DNA from: Streptomyces sp. NRRL WC-3618
Lineage (GTDB): Bacteria > Actinomycetota > Actinomycetes > Streptomycetales > Streptomycetaceae
Assembly (NCBI RefSeq): GCF_001280005.1
Contig: NZ_LGDW01000036.1
Location: 1-22,939, forward strand
Direction: 5' to 3'
DNA: 22,939 nt
A program made the position numbers and the translations under genes. This document shows positions 9,501 to 16,501 of the stretch, in pieces. The notes under the pieces were generated by a model. It saw nothing but the letters and a program-made list of their open reading frames with translations. It did not search any database and had not been told where the DNA came from. Each line of letters begins with the position of its first letter. Positions within the stretch are counted from its first letter, which is position 1.

Positions 9501-9684
9501 GCCAGGTTGGTGCCGTACGCCACGGCTCTTTGCCCGCTGCCACCCGGGGCGCGTTGCACAGAGTCAGAACGGCGTCCCGCCACTGCTCGGGAAAGGGCAG
9601 GACGCGGTAGGGCGCGATGTGAGAGGCAGAGGTGTCGGTCGGACGCCAGGCTGTTGTGCGAGCGGAGCGGTAGACGGGTGGCAT
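6598..9684 (-). CDS. pPIWI_RE module protein (prokaryotic Piwi-like)
   Basis: This 1028-residue protein belongs to the pPIWI_RE family, Piwi-like proteins named for conserved Arg and Glu residues and predicted to bind nucleic acid guides or RNA-DNA hybrids. GGGAG eight bases before the ATG supports the start. The N-terminal half resembles the pPIWI_RE_X-type region. A MID-like segment lies at about 583-601 (DPKFAMRLGCAKAGFVTQF). The RNase H-fold PIWI region runs from about 655 to 967, with recognisable blocks FAEAHNARSHWTWL (785-798), RNETPQWW (832-839), LEIAVLGCHPADDD (915-928) and LPLPLHLAGLAQEYVLP (951-967). I cannot confirm a full set of metal-binding acidic residues, so catalysis is uncertain. 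The acidic, probably disordered tail (968-1028) ends in QLQLFDV, which resembles a sliding-clamp-binding motif. It is the last gene of the cluster, 31 bases after the helicase. Confidence 0.93.
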   Translation of the reverse strand: MPPVYRSARTTAWRPTDTSASHIAPYRVLPFPEQWRDAVLTLCNAPRVAAGKEPWRTAPTWRLEQVLQAFAPDVLALPRPFHDRDLDAPAHWLCAPADLPDPLPGPVLDTVLKHWLRDLRPEPEHHGLLKETIAELTAHPPRWETVHHELMPRDTTQGGTARPSPHQYSLSPDWLARRILALGPYPYGGGQLTFRAMPRGPRDQGAQLVSEPIRFPGPDEKQDSWWSVTLSITLQTVPFDPLPRFNLRWSVRRWATRTSAKTGRLHLPWGASTTVLLRPRRPFLPGTPRSERFAIARLERYWDKDLGEKGGFADRWRGGGPAAMLAGLPLGEPFPDAGAILTDPASWLRDDARAGVLHRTAMGRHDVGTGFMAHQLSQLTDWAEGALTPEVRRAPDLSLIDRGTPANVPKGDKETIDAERCTQRRLAAAYALDALDGVARQGGAPVLEARLLWQSPRLRDAALASLAEHLGLKGDGGSFTAQQYDDATAGAPIVHEWSAPELTVRVHCLRPLVALGDHTADSLLAPLDLPTGTRIKDAQVTAAIAARRDSAAQWLAAERTTDVPALALVEIGRAASYPSTLHDPKFAMRLGCAKAGFVTQFTTVPVAGDENGKGAETASSLRHRTLSAWNDGLRQLGARTVPRHAAGEGLPDGLRHAALWMVRKNRTTRNRWAAYVPVGIMVTPDPAGTGAARVEGWDPEARSGAGAWVPYPELLLRLTTKAEVKPVVPGQRGPQDGAADTSEAETGGELERPKLYQERERQRREAAEWLQGLRASLRAAPTVLFAEAHNARSHWTWLQDGRIERDRLQDGLAPARRLDPDLRLVRVRAGARNETPQWWGRAPKDKANGIQQGLWVPEGAAEDVRVFFSTTAKPVQFKHAAVTADRLSPRPIAQGKRKGEPTIDTGQAAWMPGLLEIAVLGCHPADDDPSSFALLTHVLRQPSDYDQALALPLPLHLAGLAQEYVLPTPKGEEAEEKEMGETGAVGQSGASDDLDDAQDASPVEQPVPNLESETADADTDGQLQLFDV

Positions 9685-9715
9685 AGGACAGCTCCCAACG
9701 AGCAGAGTCGGGCGG

Positions 9716-12700
9716 TCAACGATGGGTCATCGTGCGGAGGGCGTTGTAGAACGGCTGGTACAGGAGACGGACCAGAGCGCGAGCCGCCGGGTCGGGGTGG
9801 GGCGGGGCGGTGTCGGCCTGTTCGGCACGGGGCCGGTCCGTCAGGTAGGGGTCGAGGATGCCGCCGAGGGCGTGGAGCAGGCCGTCGGTGCCCGGCACAT
9901 CGGTCACGGAGGGCGGCTCGCCTGTGCTGCCGGGTGCGAGCTGCCTCGCCAAGCGAGGCGAGAAGGCGGCATCGACGAATACCACCCGTGCGGGCACTCC
10001 GCCGCGCACCAGACGGCCGATGACCTGCCACAGCGTGACGAGCTGGTCCCAAGCGAAGGCACGCTTCTCCCAGGTGGGCAGTGAGCTGTATGCGTACCGG
10101 CGGTTGAGCAGCCGGCGCCATTCGCGGCGACCCTGGTGACGCAGAGCTCGGGCCGCTTCGTCCAGCGATCCCTCCTTCTCCATGAGTTCGGTGAGCGTGT
10201 GCGGGCCGTCGAGGCTGTCTCGGCGCGGCTCGTCGCGCAGCATGCCGCTCAGCCAGTGGTTGACGGCGAAAACGGACAAGTCGAGGTCGTCGGGGCGAGG
10301 GTGCGGGCGAACCAAGAACAGGGCCGTCCCGAAGGCCGCCTTGCCCTCCTCGTTAAGGATGTTGTGGCCGCGCTCGACGGCAAGCAGTGGAGCGACCAGG
10401 ACTTCTGCGGTGTCATCGTCCGCGAAGCGGGCGACATCGCCACGCCGTAGCGTCGCCGGAGTCTCGTCCGGCTGCCCGGGGGCAGTGCCGGTTGGTCCAC
10501 CGCTGCCGCGGGCTTCGTCGTCCGGGATCAGCGCGCTCACCTTGCCGCGCCAGGCGTCGAAGCGGTGCAGTGCCTCGGCCACCGCCGCGGCTTCCCGGTA
10601 GCTGCCGACGAGGATCAGCGCTCGGCGCCGACTCGTCTCAGGGATCCGGCTGATCTCCTGGCCTAGCACCGATGTGCCGCCTAGTCCCGGTTCGCCGAGC
10701 CGCCGAGCCATCGCGACCGCTTGGGCGAGCCGGTCGCGCGGTGGTGTGCCGGAGAGGCTCATCGGGCGGCCGTCACGGTCGTAGAGGAAACGGGTAGCGA
10801 ATGAGGTTTGAGCCACGGCGGCCAGGGACGCTTCGGTGGGCTTGAGGACGAGGCTCACCGGGACGCGGACGTGGGCCCGGCTGGACTCGCCGGCCCAGCT
10901 GGTGCCGGACATCAACACGACGTGCGGGCCGCCACGGCCGATGGCCGGGTCGGCGCCGAGGCCGTCAAGGTTCAGCAGCAACTCGCGCCCCACTCCCGCG
11001 CAGCGGAAGAAGCGCAGAGTGCCGCCGCGGCGGCCAGCGTCGTCGCGTTCCTCGCCGTCAGGGAGGTACTGGTAGCCGAGGATGTTACCCATGGGCGCCT
11101 CGGGCACCAGCGGGGCGTAGTCCAGCGGGACGCGCCGAGCCAGCTCCTTGCCCTGAGAGTCCAGTCGCAGGGCGGCCTCCACATGCGGCCATAGGAACGT
11201 GAGCCGCTCCAGCCGGTGATGCAGGGTGCTCAGCAACAGGAGGAAGGAGAGCCGCAGGCACAAGGTGTCCCACCAGTCTTTCGTTGGCTCGGGCGGAGGC
11301 ATGGCGGTTGCGGGCTGTTCCGCCCGTACCTCCTCCGTCACCCGGTCGACGAGCTGACCGGCCAGCTCGCGCACGCGCTCCTTCGTACGGCCCGCTGCCA
11401 TGTGGTGGAGGAGGGCGTCGGCCGTGTCGGTAAGGACGCCGGTGAGCGAGTCGAGGGTGTCACCTTCGTCGAACGGATCGTCGCGGAAGGCATCCCAGGC
11501 TTCCTCGAGCAGGCGGCGAGCCGGGGAGAGCGCGACGTGCGAGGAAGGGCCGGGTTCATGGGCCACGTCGTCGTAGCCCTCGTAGAGTTCAGCGCTGTCG
11601 ACGGAGGTGTCGTCCGCGGCGGACGCTTCCCGTGCGGCCTGGCACTGCGCCCCTTCACGGTAGCGCCGGGTCACGTCGCGGAACAGGTCGTCGAGCAGGT
11701 TCTGCTGGAGGGTCCACGGGCTGAAGTAGGCGGGATCAGCCCAGTTTCGGAGGTCTTCGTCTTTGATCAGCAGAGCGCAGAGCGGGTCGACGGCGAGGGT
11801 GACGGTTCCCAGGGCCCGGTTCCACTGGGCGACCTGGCCGTCTGTCAGCGGCAGGCGGCCACGCCTGCTCAGCTCTTCGATCTTGTAGCGGTTGAGTTGG
11901 TCGAGCCAGGAGTCAGTATCAGGGCGGACCAGCGTGCCGGATGGGGTGAAAAGGCGGTCGAGTGCCATCTGGACGCTGTCCGCCTCGTCCACGAAAATCA
12001 AGTCGCTTCGCAGGCAGGCCAGTTCCAGTTGGCGCAACCGCTCGTCGTTGAGGTGCGCGGACACCTGGCTCTGCACCAGGCTGGCCGGGTTGGCCACCCA
12101 GATCAGAGCGTCAACTTGCGCGCGGGCAGCCGCGTGGCGCGGGCACTCGGCCCAGAGGGGGCAACCGTGCGGGCGGCCGGGCAGGTGGTCCGGGGCGTGG
12201 GACAGGCGGGGTGGAGTGTTCCTCCGGTCGGGAGTCCATTGCTCCAGAACAACCGTTTCCGGTTCCGCCCCGCCGCGCTGTGGCTCCGGGTGCAGCCGGT
12301 TGCACGGCGCGTCACGATACTCCAGCGGATCGCCCTCGATTCCGCGCAGGCCACTCACCGGGCAGGCGGTGCTCAGCAGGTCGAAGCCGGGGTCGTCGTG
12401 GTCGAGGAGGTTATCGAGTCCTCGGGCGGACAGTCGCCGGTGCAGCCGCTGGAGATGCTGCTCGCGTGTGGTGGTGCCGAGCACCGGCGCGGCGGCGATG
12501 TCGAGTGCGTCGAAGAGGGCGCACAGCCGCAGCTGTTCGGCGACATCGCCGACGACGAGCGTGGTGCGCAGTGGAGTCTTGCGTTGGGCGGCCCAGACGG
12601 CTGTCAGAATCATAAAGGTGCTCTTACCGGCACCGACCATGCCGGCCAGGTGGACCATGCCGGCCAGTTCGACCTCGTCGGCCTCGGCGTAGTCCGTTCC

Positions 12701-13429
12701 CGCAATATCGCGAGGCGCGAACTTGACCCCATCCAGCCGCTGTTCCCAGTGGCCGGGATGTGGGACGCCCGCCTCGCGCTCGCGCTCGTCCATCCAGCGG
12801 GCCGTCGCGCACAGTTCACCGCGCCGCACAGTGAGGGGTTCGCCGCCACCAGGCCGGCCCGCGGCAAGGTCGTGGCCGGGCGGATTGGCGAAGACGAGGT
12901 CCTCGGGAATGGTGACCGAGGCATTGCGACGACGTTCCTGGAAGGAACTCGTCCCTGCGGGGGCCGGTTTCAGGGCGCGGGTCACCATGCCCGGCAACTG
13001 GGTGAGGGCCTGGTCGTAGACGCCCATCCGGCGCCCGGCCACCATTGGCACCACGGGTCGAGGACCGCCAGCGGTTCCGGCAGGCGGCAGCTCGTAAGCT
13101 CGCAGCCTGCTGGAGACCAACCGGTAGGCGTCCAGCGCCTGCCGCCAGGCGCGCCGCCGCAGCGGCCACAGGAGGTGCCGGGCGGCGGCGAGGGCCATGC
13201 GCTGCCACGGCTGCTGCGCCAACCCGGCGCGTTGGGCGAACTGATAGCCACCGAACAGTACGTAGGCGTCCTCAGCGTCCGCCGTCGGGGCAAGCAGTTC
13301 GAGCAGCCGCAGCCCCAGTTCGACACGGCACAACTCGAGCGGGCCGAACCCGTCCGGGGCACTGGCCCCGGACCACTCGTCCCTCAGCTCCTCCACTACC
13401 GACTCGCACCAGGCTTTCTCGTCACGCAT
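9716..13429 (-). CDS. DinG/XPD-type superfamily 2 helicase of the pPIWI_RE system
   Basis: This is a 1237-residue helicase. ATG 13429 has GGGAG eight bases upstream and overlaps the stop of the preceding nuclease gene by eight bases (ATGCGTGA), which indicates translational coupling. Residues 1-250 are a family-specific N-terminal region. Walker A is GMVGAGKST (about 263-271) and Walker B is DEAD (481-484). Between them lie four cysteines (about C356, C376, C423, C429), placed like the Fe-S cluster of DinG/XPD helicases. A later MSGTS block and motif VI WQVIGRLVR (about 1134-1142) complete the helicase core, and the C-terminal YQPFYNAL block is typical of the DinG-like partner of pPIWI_RE. 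The family would be expected to unwind DNA or RNA-DNA hybrids using ATP. Its fixed position between the nuclease and Piwi genes implies a shared complex or pathway. Confidence 0.93.
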   Translation of the reverse strand: MRDEKAWCESVVEELRDEWSGASAPDGFGPLELCRVELGLRLLELLAPTADAEDAYVLFGGYQFAQRAGLAQQPWQRMALAAARHLLWPLRRRAWRQALDAYRLVSSRLRAYELPPAGTAGGPRPVVPMVAGRRMGVYDQALTQLPGMVTRALKPAPAGTSSFQERRRNASVTIPEDLVFANPPGHDLAAGRPGGGEPLTVRRGELCATARWMDEREREAGVPHPGHWEQRLDGVKFAPRDIAGTDYAEADEVELAGMVHLAGMVGAGKSTFMILTAVWAAQRKTPLRTTLVVGDVAEQLRLCALFDALDIAAAPVLGTTTREQHLQRLHRRLSARGLDNLLDHDDPGFDLLSTACPVSGLRGIEGDPLEYRDAPCNRLHPEPQRGGAEPETVVLEQWTPDRRNTPPRLSHAPDHLPGRPHGCPLWAECPRHAAARAQVDALIWVANPASLVQSQVSAHLNDERLRQLELACLRSDLIFVDEADSVQMALDRLFTPSGTLVRPDTDSWLDQLNRYKIEELSRRGRLPLTDGQVAQWNRALGTVTLAVDPLCALLIKDEDLRNWADPAYFSPWTLQQNLLDDLFRDVTRRYREGAQCQAAREASAADDTSVDSAELYEGYDDVAHEPGPSSHVALSPARRLLEEAWDAFRDDPFDEGDTLDSLTGVLTDTADALLHHMAAGRTKERVRELAGQLVDRVTEEVRAEQPATAMPPPEPTKDWWDTLCLRLSFLLLLSTLHHRLERLTFLWPHVEAALRLDSQGKELARRVPLDYAPLVPEAPMGNILGYQYLPDGEERDDAGRRGGTLRFFRCAGVGRELLLNLDGLGADPAIGRGGPHVVLMSGTSWAGESSRAHVRVPVSLVLKPTEASLAAVAQTSFATRFLYDRDGRPMSLSGTPPRDRLAQAVAMARRLGEPGLGGTSVLGQEISRIPETSRRRALILVGSYREAAAVAEALHRFDAWRGKVSALIPDDEARGSGGPTGTAPGQPDETPATLRRGDVARFADDDTAEVLVAPLLAVERGHNILNEEGKAAFGTALFLVRPHPRPDDLDLSVFAVNHWLSGMLRDEPRRDSLDGPHTLTELMEKEGSLDEAARALRHQGRREWRRLLNRRYAYSSLPTWEKRAFAWDQLVTLWQVIGRLVRGGVPARVVFVDAAFSPRLARQLAPGSTGEPPSVTDVPGTDGLLHALGGILDPYLTDRPRAEQADTAPPHPDPAARALVRLLYQPFYNALRTMTHR

Positions 13430-14621
13430 CTGTGTTCTCCCGGCTGTCGGCGCGGGTGCCACGGCGCGGCTCAGCCAACCGCTGCCGGGCGGCCCGGATC
13501 AGTTCGTCGTCGGTAAGCAGGTGTACGGCAGCGGATGTTGCGGGTCGGGCGCGCTGAAACGCCTGCTGATATCCGGGGCGTTCGCGCACCCGGTAAACAG
13601 GCACCACCCAGAACGCCTCGTCGTACGGAGGCTCGGGCCGCACAGGGCGGGCGGCTCGGCCGAGGAAGGTCGGGTGTGCCCAATCTTTGACGTCGACGGC
13701 CCAGCGGTGGCCGTCGGGGAAGGCCACCAGTAGGTCATAAGCGTCAAAGCCGGGCCACATGGTGACGTCGAGGCCCAGATCGGCAAAGCGGTCCTCCAGT
13801 TCCACTTCAGCCAATCCTGGCCCGGTGACGTGCCGACGCAGCGGGCGCTCCAGCTGGTACACGGTGCCCGCGTGGGCCGCTTCGATCAGACGGCCGACCG
13901 GCGGGTCTCCCTGCCGGCGGCAGCGGTCCCGCTCGCACCACCACTCTCCGCCCGCTAGCGGCGTCAGCAGCGTCCCGCAGCGGCCGCACACCGCGTAGCA
14001 GCCGTCCCGGCTCCAGGAAAGAGGGACTTCCGGGTAGATCAGGTCGATCAAGTCCCAGACCGGCTCCAACGTGAAGTCGCCGTGCAAGGCGAAAAGTTCC
14101 TGGGCCGTCAGCACCGGCCGCCGCACCAGCAGGCCGCGGAACTCGGTGTACGCGTCCTCCTCGCCGTGGCTGCGGCACCGGTCCAGGGCGGCCCGCATCA
14201 CCTGCCGGTCGCGGTGCCGCACAGCCGGGTCTGGCGCCAAGCGCTCCCACTCGCTCCACTCGTGGCACAGCTGGGTGGGACGATGCGAGTACGGGTCGAG
14301 CAGGACATCGTCCGGGCCGACGGCGTCCGACGGCAGCGACAGCGGCCAGTCCTCCAGCGGAATGTCGGCACACCGCTGGACGAGTTCCGCGAGCGAGGCG
14401 GGCGGCCGGAGTCCGCGGCTCAGCCAGGCGACGACCGCCCGGTCCAGGGCGAGTTGAACGACAGGAGGGTATGGCAGCGAGAAGGCGTCCAACCCGGTGG
14501 TGTGGTCCAGGACGCACAAGGCCCGGGCCACCGTGGCCAGCAGAGGGACGCCGTCGTGGGCGGCCCAGTCATCAAGCGCGTCTGCGGACGGATCGCGGGT
14601 GGTATGGAGACTCACGGGCAC
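13422..14621 (-). CDS. PD-(D/E)XK restriction-like nuclease of the pPIWI_RE system
   Basis: This is a 399-residue protein. GTG 14619-14621 is the chosen start because GGAG lies eight bases upstream; the frame is open further back, but those starts lack a well-spaced site. Residues about 1-200 are helical and family-specific. A zinc ribbon follows with C212, C215, C229 and C234 (CGRC and CERDRC). The C-terminal domain carries the endonuclease motif: D296 in the FDAYDLLV strand, then D310-V-K312 in WAVDVKDW, a D...DxK variant of PD-(D/E)XK. This is the nuclease expected as third member of the pPIWI_RE island, and it is predicted to cut DNA marked by the Piwi-helicase pair. The gene follows the Cas4-like gene by 62 bases and overlaps the helicase gene by eight. 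Confidence 0.92.
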   Translation of the reverse strand: MPVSLHTTRDPSADALDDWAAHDGVPLLATVARALCVLDHTTGLDAFSLPYPPVVQLALDRAVVAWLSRGLRPPASLAELVQRCADIPLEDWPLSLPSDAVGPDDVLLDPYSHRPTQLCHEWSEWERLAPDPAVRHRDRQVMRAALDRCRSHGEEDAYTEFRGLLVRRPVLTAQELFALHGDFTLEPVWDLIDLIYPEVPLSWSRDGCYAVCGRCGTLLTPLAGGEWWCERDRCRRQGDPPVGRLIEAAHAGTVYQLERPLRRHVTGPGLAEVELEDRFADLGLDVTMWPGFDAYDLLVAFPDGHRWAVDVKDWAHPTFLGRAARPVRPEPPYDEAFWVVPVYRVRERPGYQQAFQRARPATSAAVHLLTDDELIRAARQRLAEPRRGTRADSRENTDA

Positions 14622-14683
14622 GGGTTTCACTCCAAGTAGTGCGACGCAACGACTTGACGGAGACGGTAGGGACTTCACACCCC

Positions 14684-16366
14684 TCAACCTGCGGCAGCCA
14701 CGCGCTCCTTGCCGGTGGCACACCAGGACAGCGCCTCGCAGTCAGTGCAGTCGTAGCCGGGCCGGGGCGCCGCGTCGTAGCGGGTCTCGGCGGACCAGGG
14801 CACGGTGTACGAGGCAAGGACGGTACGGGCGTGCTCAACCGTGGCTTCGTCGCCAGGATCGAACTCCTCCAAGGCCGCCCCGTTCGGGCGCAGGATCTCC
14901 AGTTCCACGCGGGACCGTCGCGGATCGCCACCGAGTACGCCAGACGCCAGGAGCAGCACCATGAGGGCGAGCTGCGGATGCTTCTCCAGCAGGACGGTCC
15001 GGCTGCCCGATGGAAACGCACTGGTCTTGGTCTCGCGAACGACCACGCCGCCTCGTTCCTCGTAGACCAGGTCGCAGGAAGCGATGACGATGACGTCGGC
15101 CTGCGGGTCGTGGACCGTCACCCGATGCTGCGGACGGAACTGCGTCGCGGCCGGGTTATCAAGCGGGCACCGGGCCCGATGGGCCCGGAGCATCCCGAGG
15201 GCGGGAGCCAGCTCCTCGTCCGCTAGACCCGGCAAGTGCGCGGGCAGGGGCACCTCGTGGCACGGTGGGGCGTCCGCCGAGGCGTGCCGGGCGTTGAGCC
15301 AGCTGTCGACGGCCCGGCCTCTGCGCACGGCCTCGTTCTCCTGGACGGAGTTCGGCAGCTTGAGCACGCGGGTCAGGTGGTAGCGGGCGGGACAGTCGTG
15401 ATGTGCCCTCAGGTCGCTGACCGATACCGTGCGCCGCTTGCCGGGCGACGCGGGAGGTGGAACCGCGAGGAGAGCGGGCGCACTCGGTAAGGCGGAGCAC
15501 TCGGGTAGCACCTTGCAACCAGCACAGTGAGCACCGGCGATGCGTTCGCGGCCGTCGAGGACGCGGCCGAGCCGGGGCACGACGTGTTGCTCGTGCAAGT
15601 CCCGGATCTCTGCGGCACTCCAGTCCGCGAAGGCGTCGGTCTCGATTGCGCGCAGGAGCCGGATACGGCCTTCGGTGAGACCAGCGGAGTACACCCGGAC
15701 GCGTTCCGGCCGTGGCGGAGGCGCCGGATGCCTGTGAGCCGGGGACTGGTGCTTGAACGGGGGGATGCGGGCCGGAATCCCGTAGTACAGGACAGAGGCG
15801 ACAGCGGCGAGTTCAGGTAGCGGGAGATACTCTTTGGCATTTCCTTTGGCCGGAATGACGAGTTCGCGCAGCGTTGCGTCGGCCGAGACGTACTGCCGCC
15901 CCCAGACGGTGCGTTCGTAGTCGGTGATACCGCGCACGTCGGGCTCCGCGACCGCGCGGAACGCGATCCATGCGTCCGAGGCGCGGAACGTGCGGGGGAG
16001 GCTGGCGCCGTCCCGGCTTTCCTGGTCCCGGCGGCGGGCGTCGAGGTAGCGCTCGGCAGCAGCCGCCGACCAGGTTACGTGCTGCGGCAGGCACCGGGAC
16101 CGCATCCCTCGGCACCGATCCAGGGCCTGGTCGATGTTCTGCGCCTCGCCAGACTCCAGCTGGTCGAGCAGCTCCTGCGGGAGCGCGAACGGGAACTCCT
16201 CTCGCGGCGTCTTGGACGAAACCCGGATCACAGCGGACAGATCACGGCGGACGCTGAGAGCACGGTTCATCGGACAACCGGTCTCCTCGTCGCGCAGGTG
16301 ACGGACCGGGATGCGGGCCAGGCGCCCGGCGCCGACCGTACCGGGGGGATTGACCCAAGGCTGCAC
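14684..16366 (-). CDS. Cas4/AddB-like Fe-S PD-(D/E)XK nuclease
   Basis: This is a 560-residue protein. GTG 16366 is chosen because AAGGAG lies eight bases upstream; the inner ATG 16270 has a poorly spaced site. The C-terminal half has the RecB/Cas4 nuclease layout: C325 (CPARYHL), an RRGRAVDSW helix, D432 (CDLVY), E445-T-K447, Q465, and C540, C543 and C549. C325 plus the final CxxCx5C trio should bind a 4Fe-4S cluster. The helix that normally holds a metal-binding His has Asp354 instead. The N-terminal half contains its own CxxCx5C (C281, C284, C290), suggesting a degenerate second module. Leu293 is encoded by TTA, so translation in Streptomyces would need the bldA tRNA. It is the first gene of the four-gene minus-strand cluster. 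I infer an end-processing or DNA-resection role in defence. Confidence 0.85.
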   Translation of the reverse strand: MQPWVNPPGTVGAGRLARIPVRHLRDEETGCPMNRALSVRRDLSAVIRVSSKTPREEFPFALPQELLDQLESGEAQNIDQALDRCRGMRSRCLPQHVTWSAAAAERYLDARRRDQESRDGASLPRTFRASDAWIAFRAVAEPDVRGITDYERTVWGRQYVSADATLRELVIPAKGNAKEYLPLPELAAVASVLYYGIPARIPPFKHQSPAHRHPAPPPRPERVRVYSAGLTEGRIRLLRAIETDAFADWSAAEIRDLHEQHVVPRLGRVLDGRERIAGAHCAGCKVLPECSALPSAPALLAVPPPASPGKRRTVSVSDLRAHHDCPARYHLTRVLKLPNSVQENEAVRRGRAVDSWLNARHASADAPPCHEVPLPAHLPGLADEELAPALGMLRAHRARCPLDNPAATQFRPQHRVTVHDPQADVIVIASCDLVYEERGGVVVRETKTSAFPSGSRTVLLEKHPQLALMVLLLASGVLGGDPRRSRVELEILRPNGAALEEFDPGDEATVEHARTVLASYTVPWSAETRYDAAPRPGYDCTDCEALSWCATGKERVAAAG

Positions 16367-16501
16367 GGTGCGGACTCCTTGCGGTCTCGACGGTTAAGGG
16401 CAATCACCGTGACAGAGCCCTGTGAACAAAGTCAAGGCACGCAGTATTCTCCTGTAACTTGGCGTCTGACGGTTCGCCAGGAAAAGCAGGGAGTACGCGT
16501 G
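16367..16501. promoter_or_regulatory. Divergent promoter region for the nuclease cluster and the kinase
   Basis: These 135 bases separate the divergent GTG starts of the Cas4-like nuclease (minus) and the kinase (plus), so both transcripts must start here or just inside. On the minus strand TTGACT (16427-16432) is a good -35 candidate, but no clear -10 follows. On the plus strand TATTCT (16445-16450) is a plausible -10, about 50 bases before the kinase start, with a weak -35. Ribosome binding sites are AAGGAG for the nuclease and GGGAG (16489-16493) for the kinase. Confidence 0.5.

Noticed and set aside
11216..13516. Long plus-strand open frame antisense to the helicase gene
   Set aside because: Shadow of the helicase codons: no recognisable domain, while the opposite strand encodes Walker A, DEAD and motif VI.
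16079..16498. Upstream extension of the kinase reading frame
   Set aside because: It would overlap the start of the divergent nuclease gene and has no family match. The GGGAG site places the start at 16499 or 16502, just before the kinase domain.
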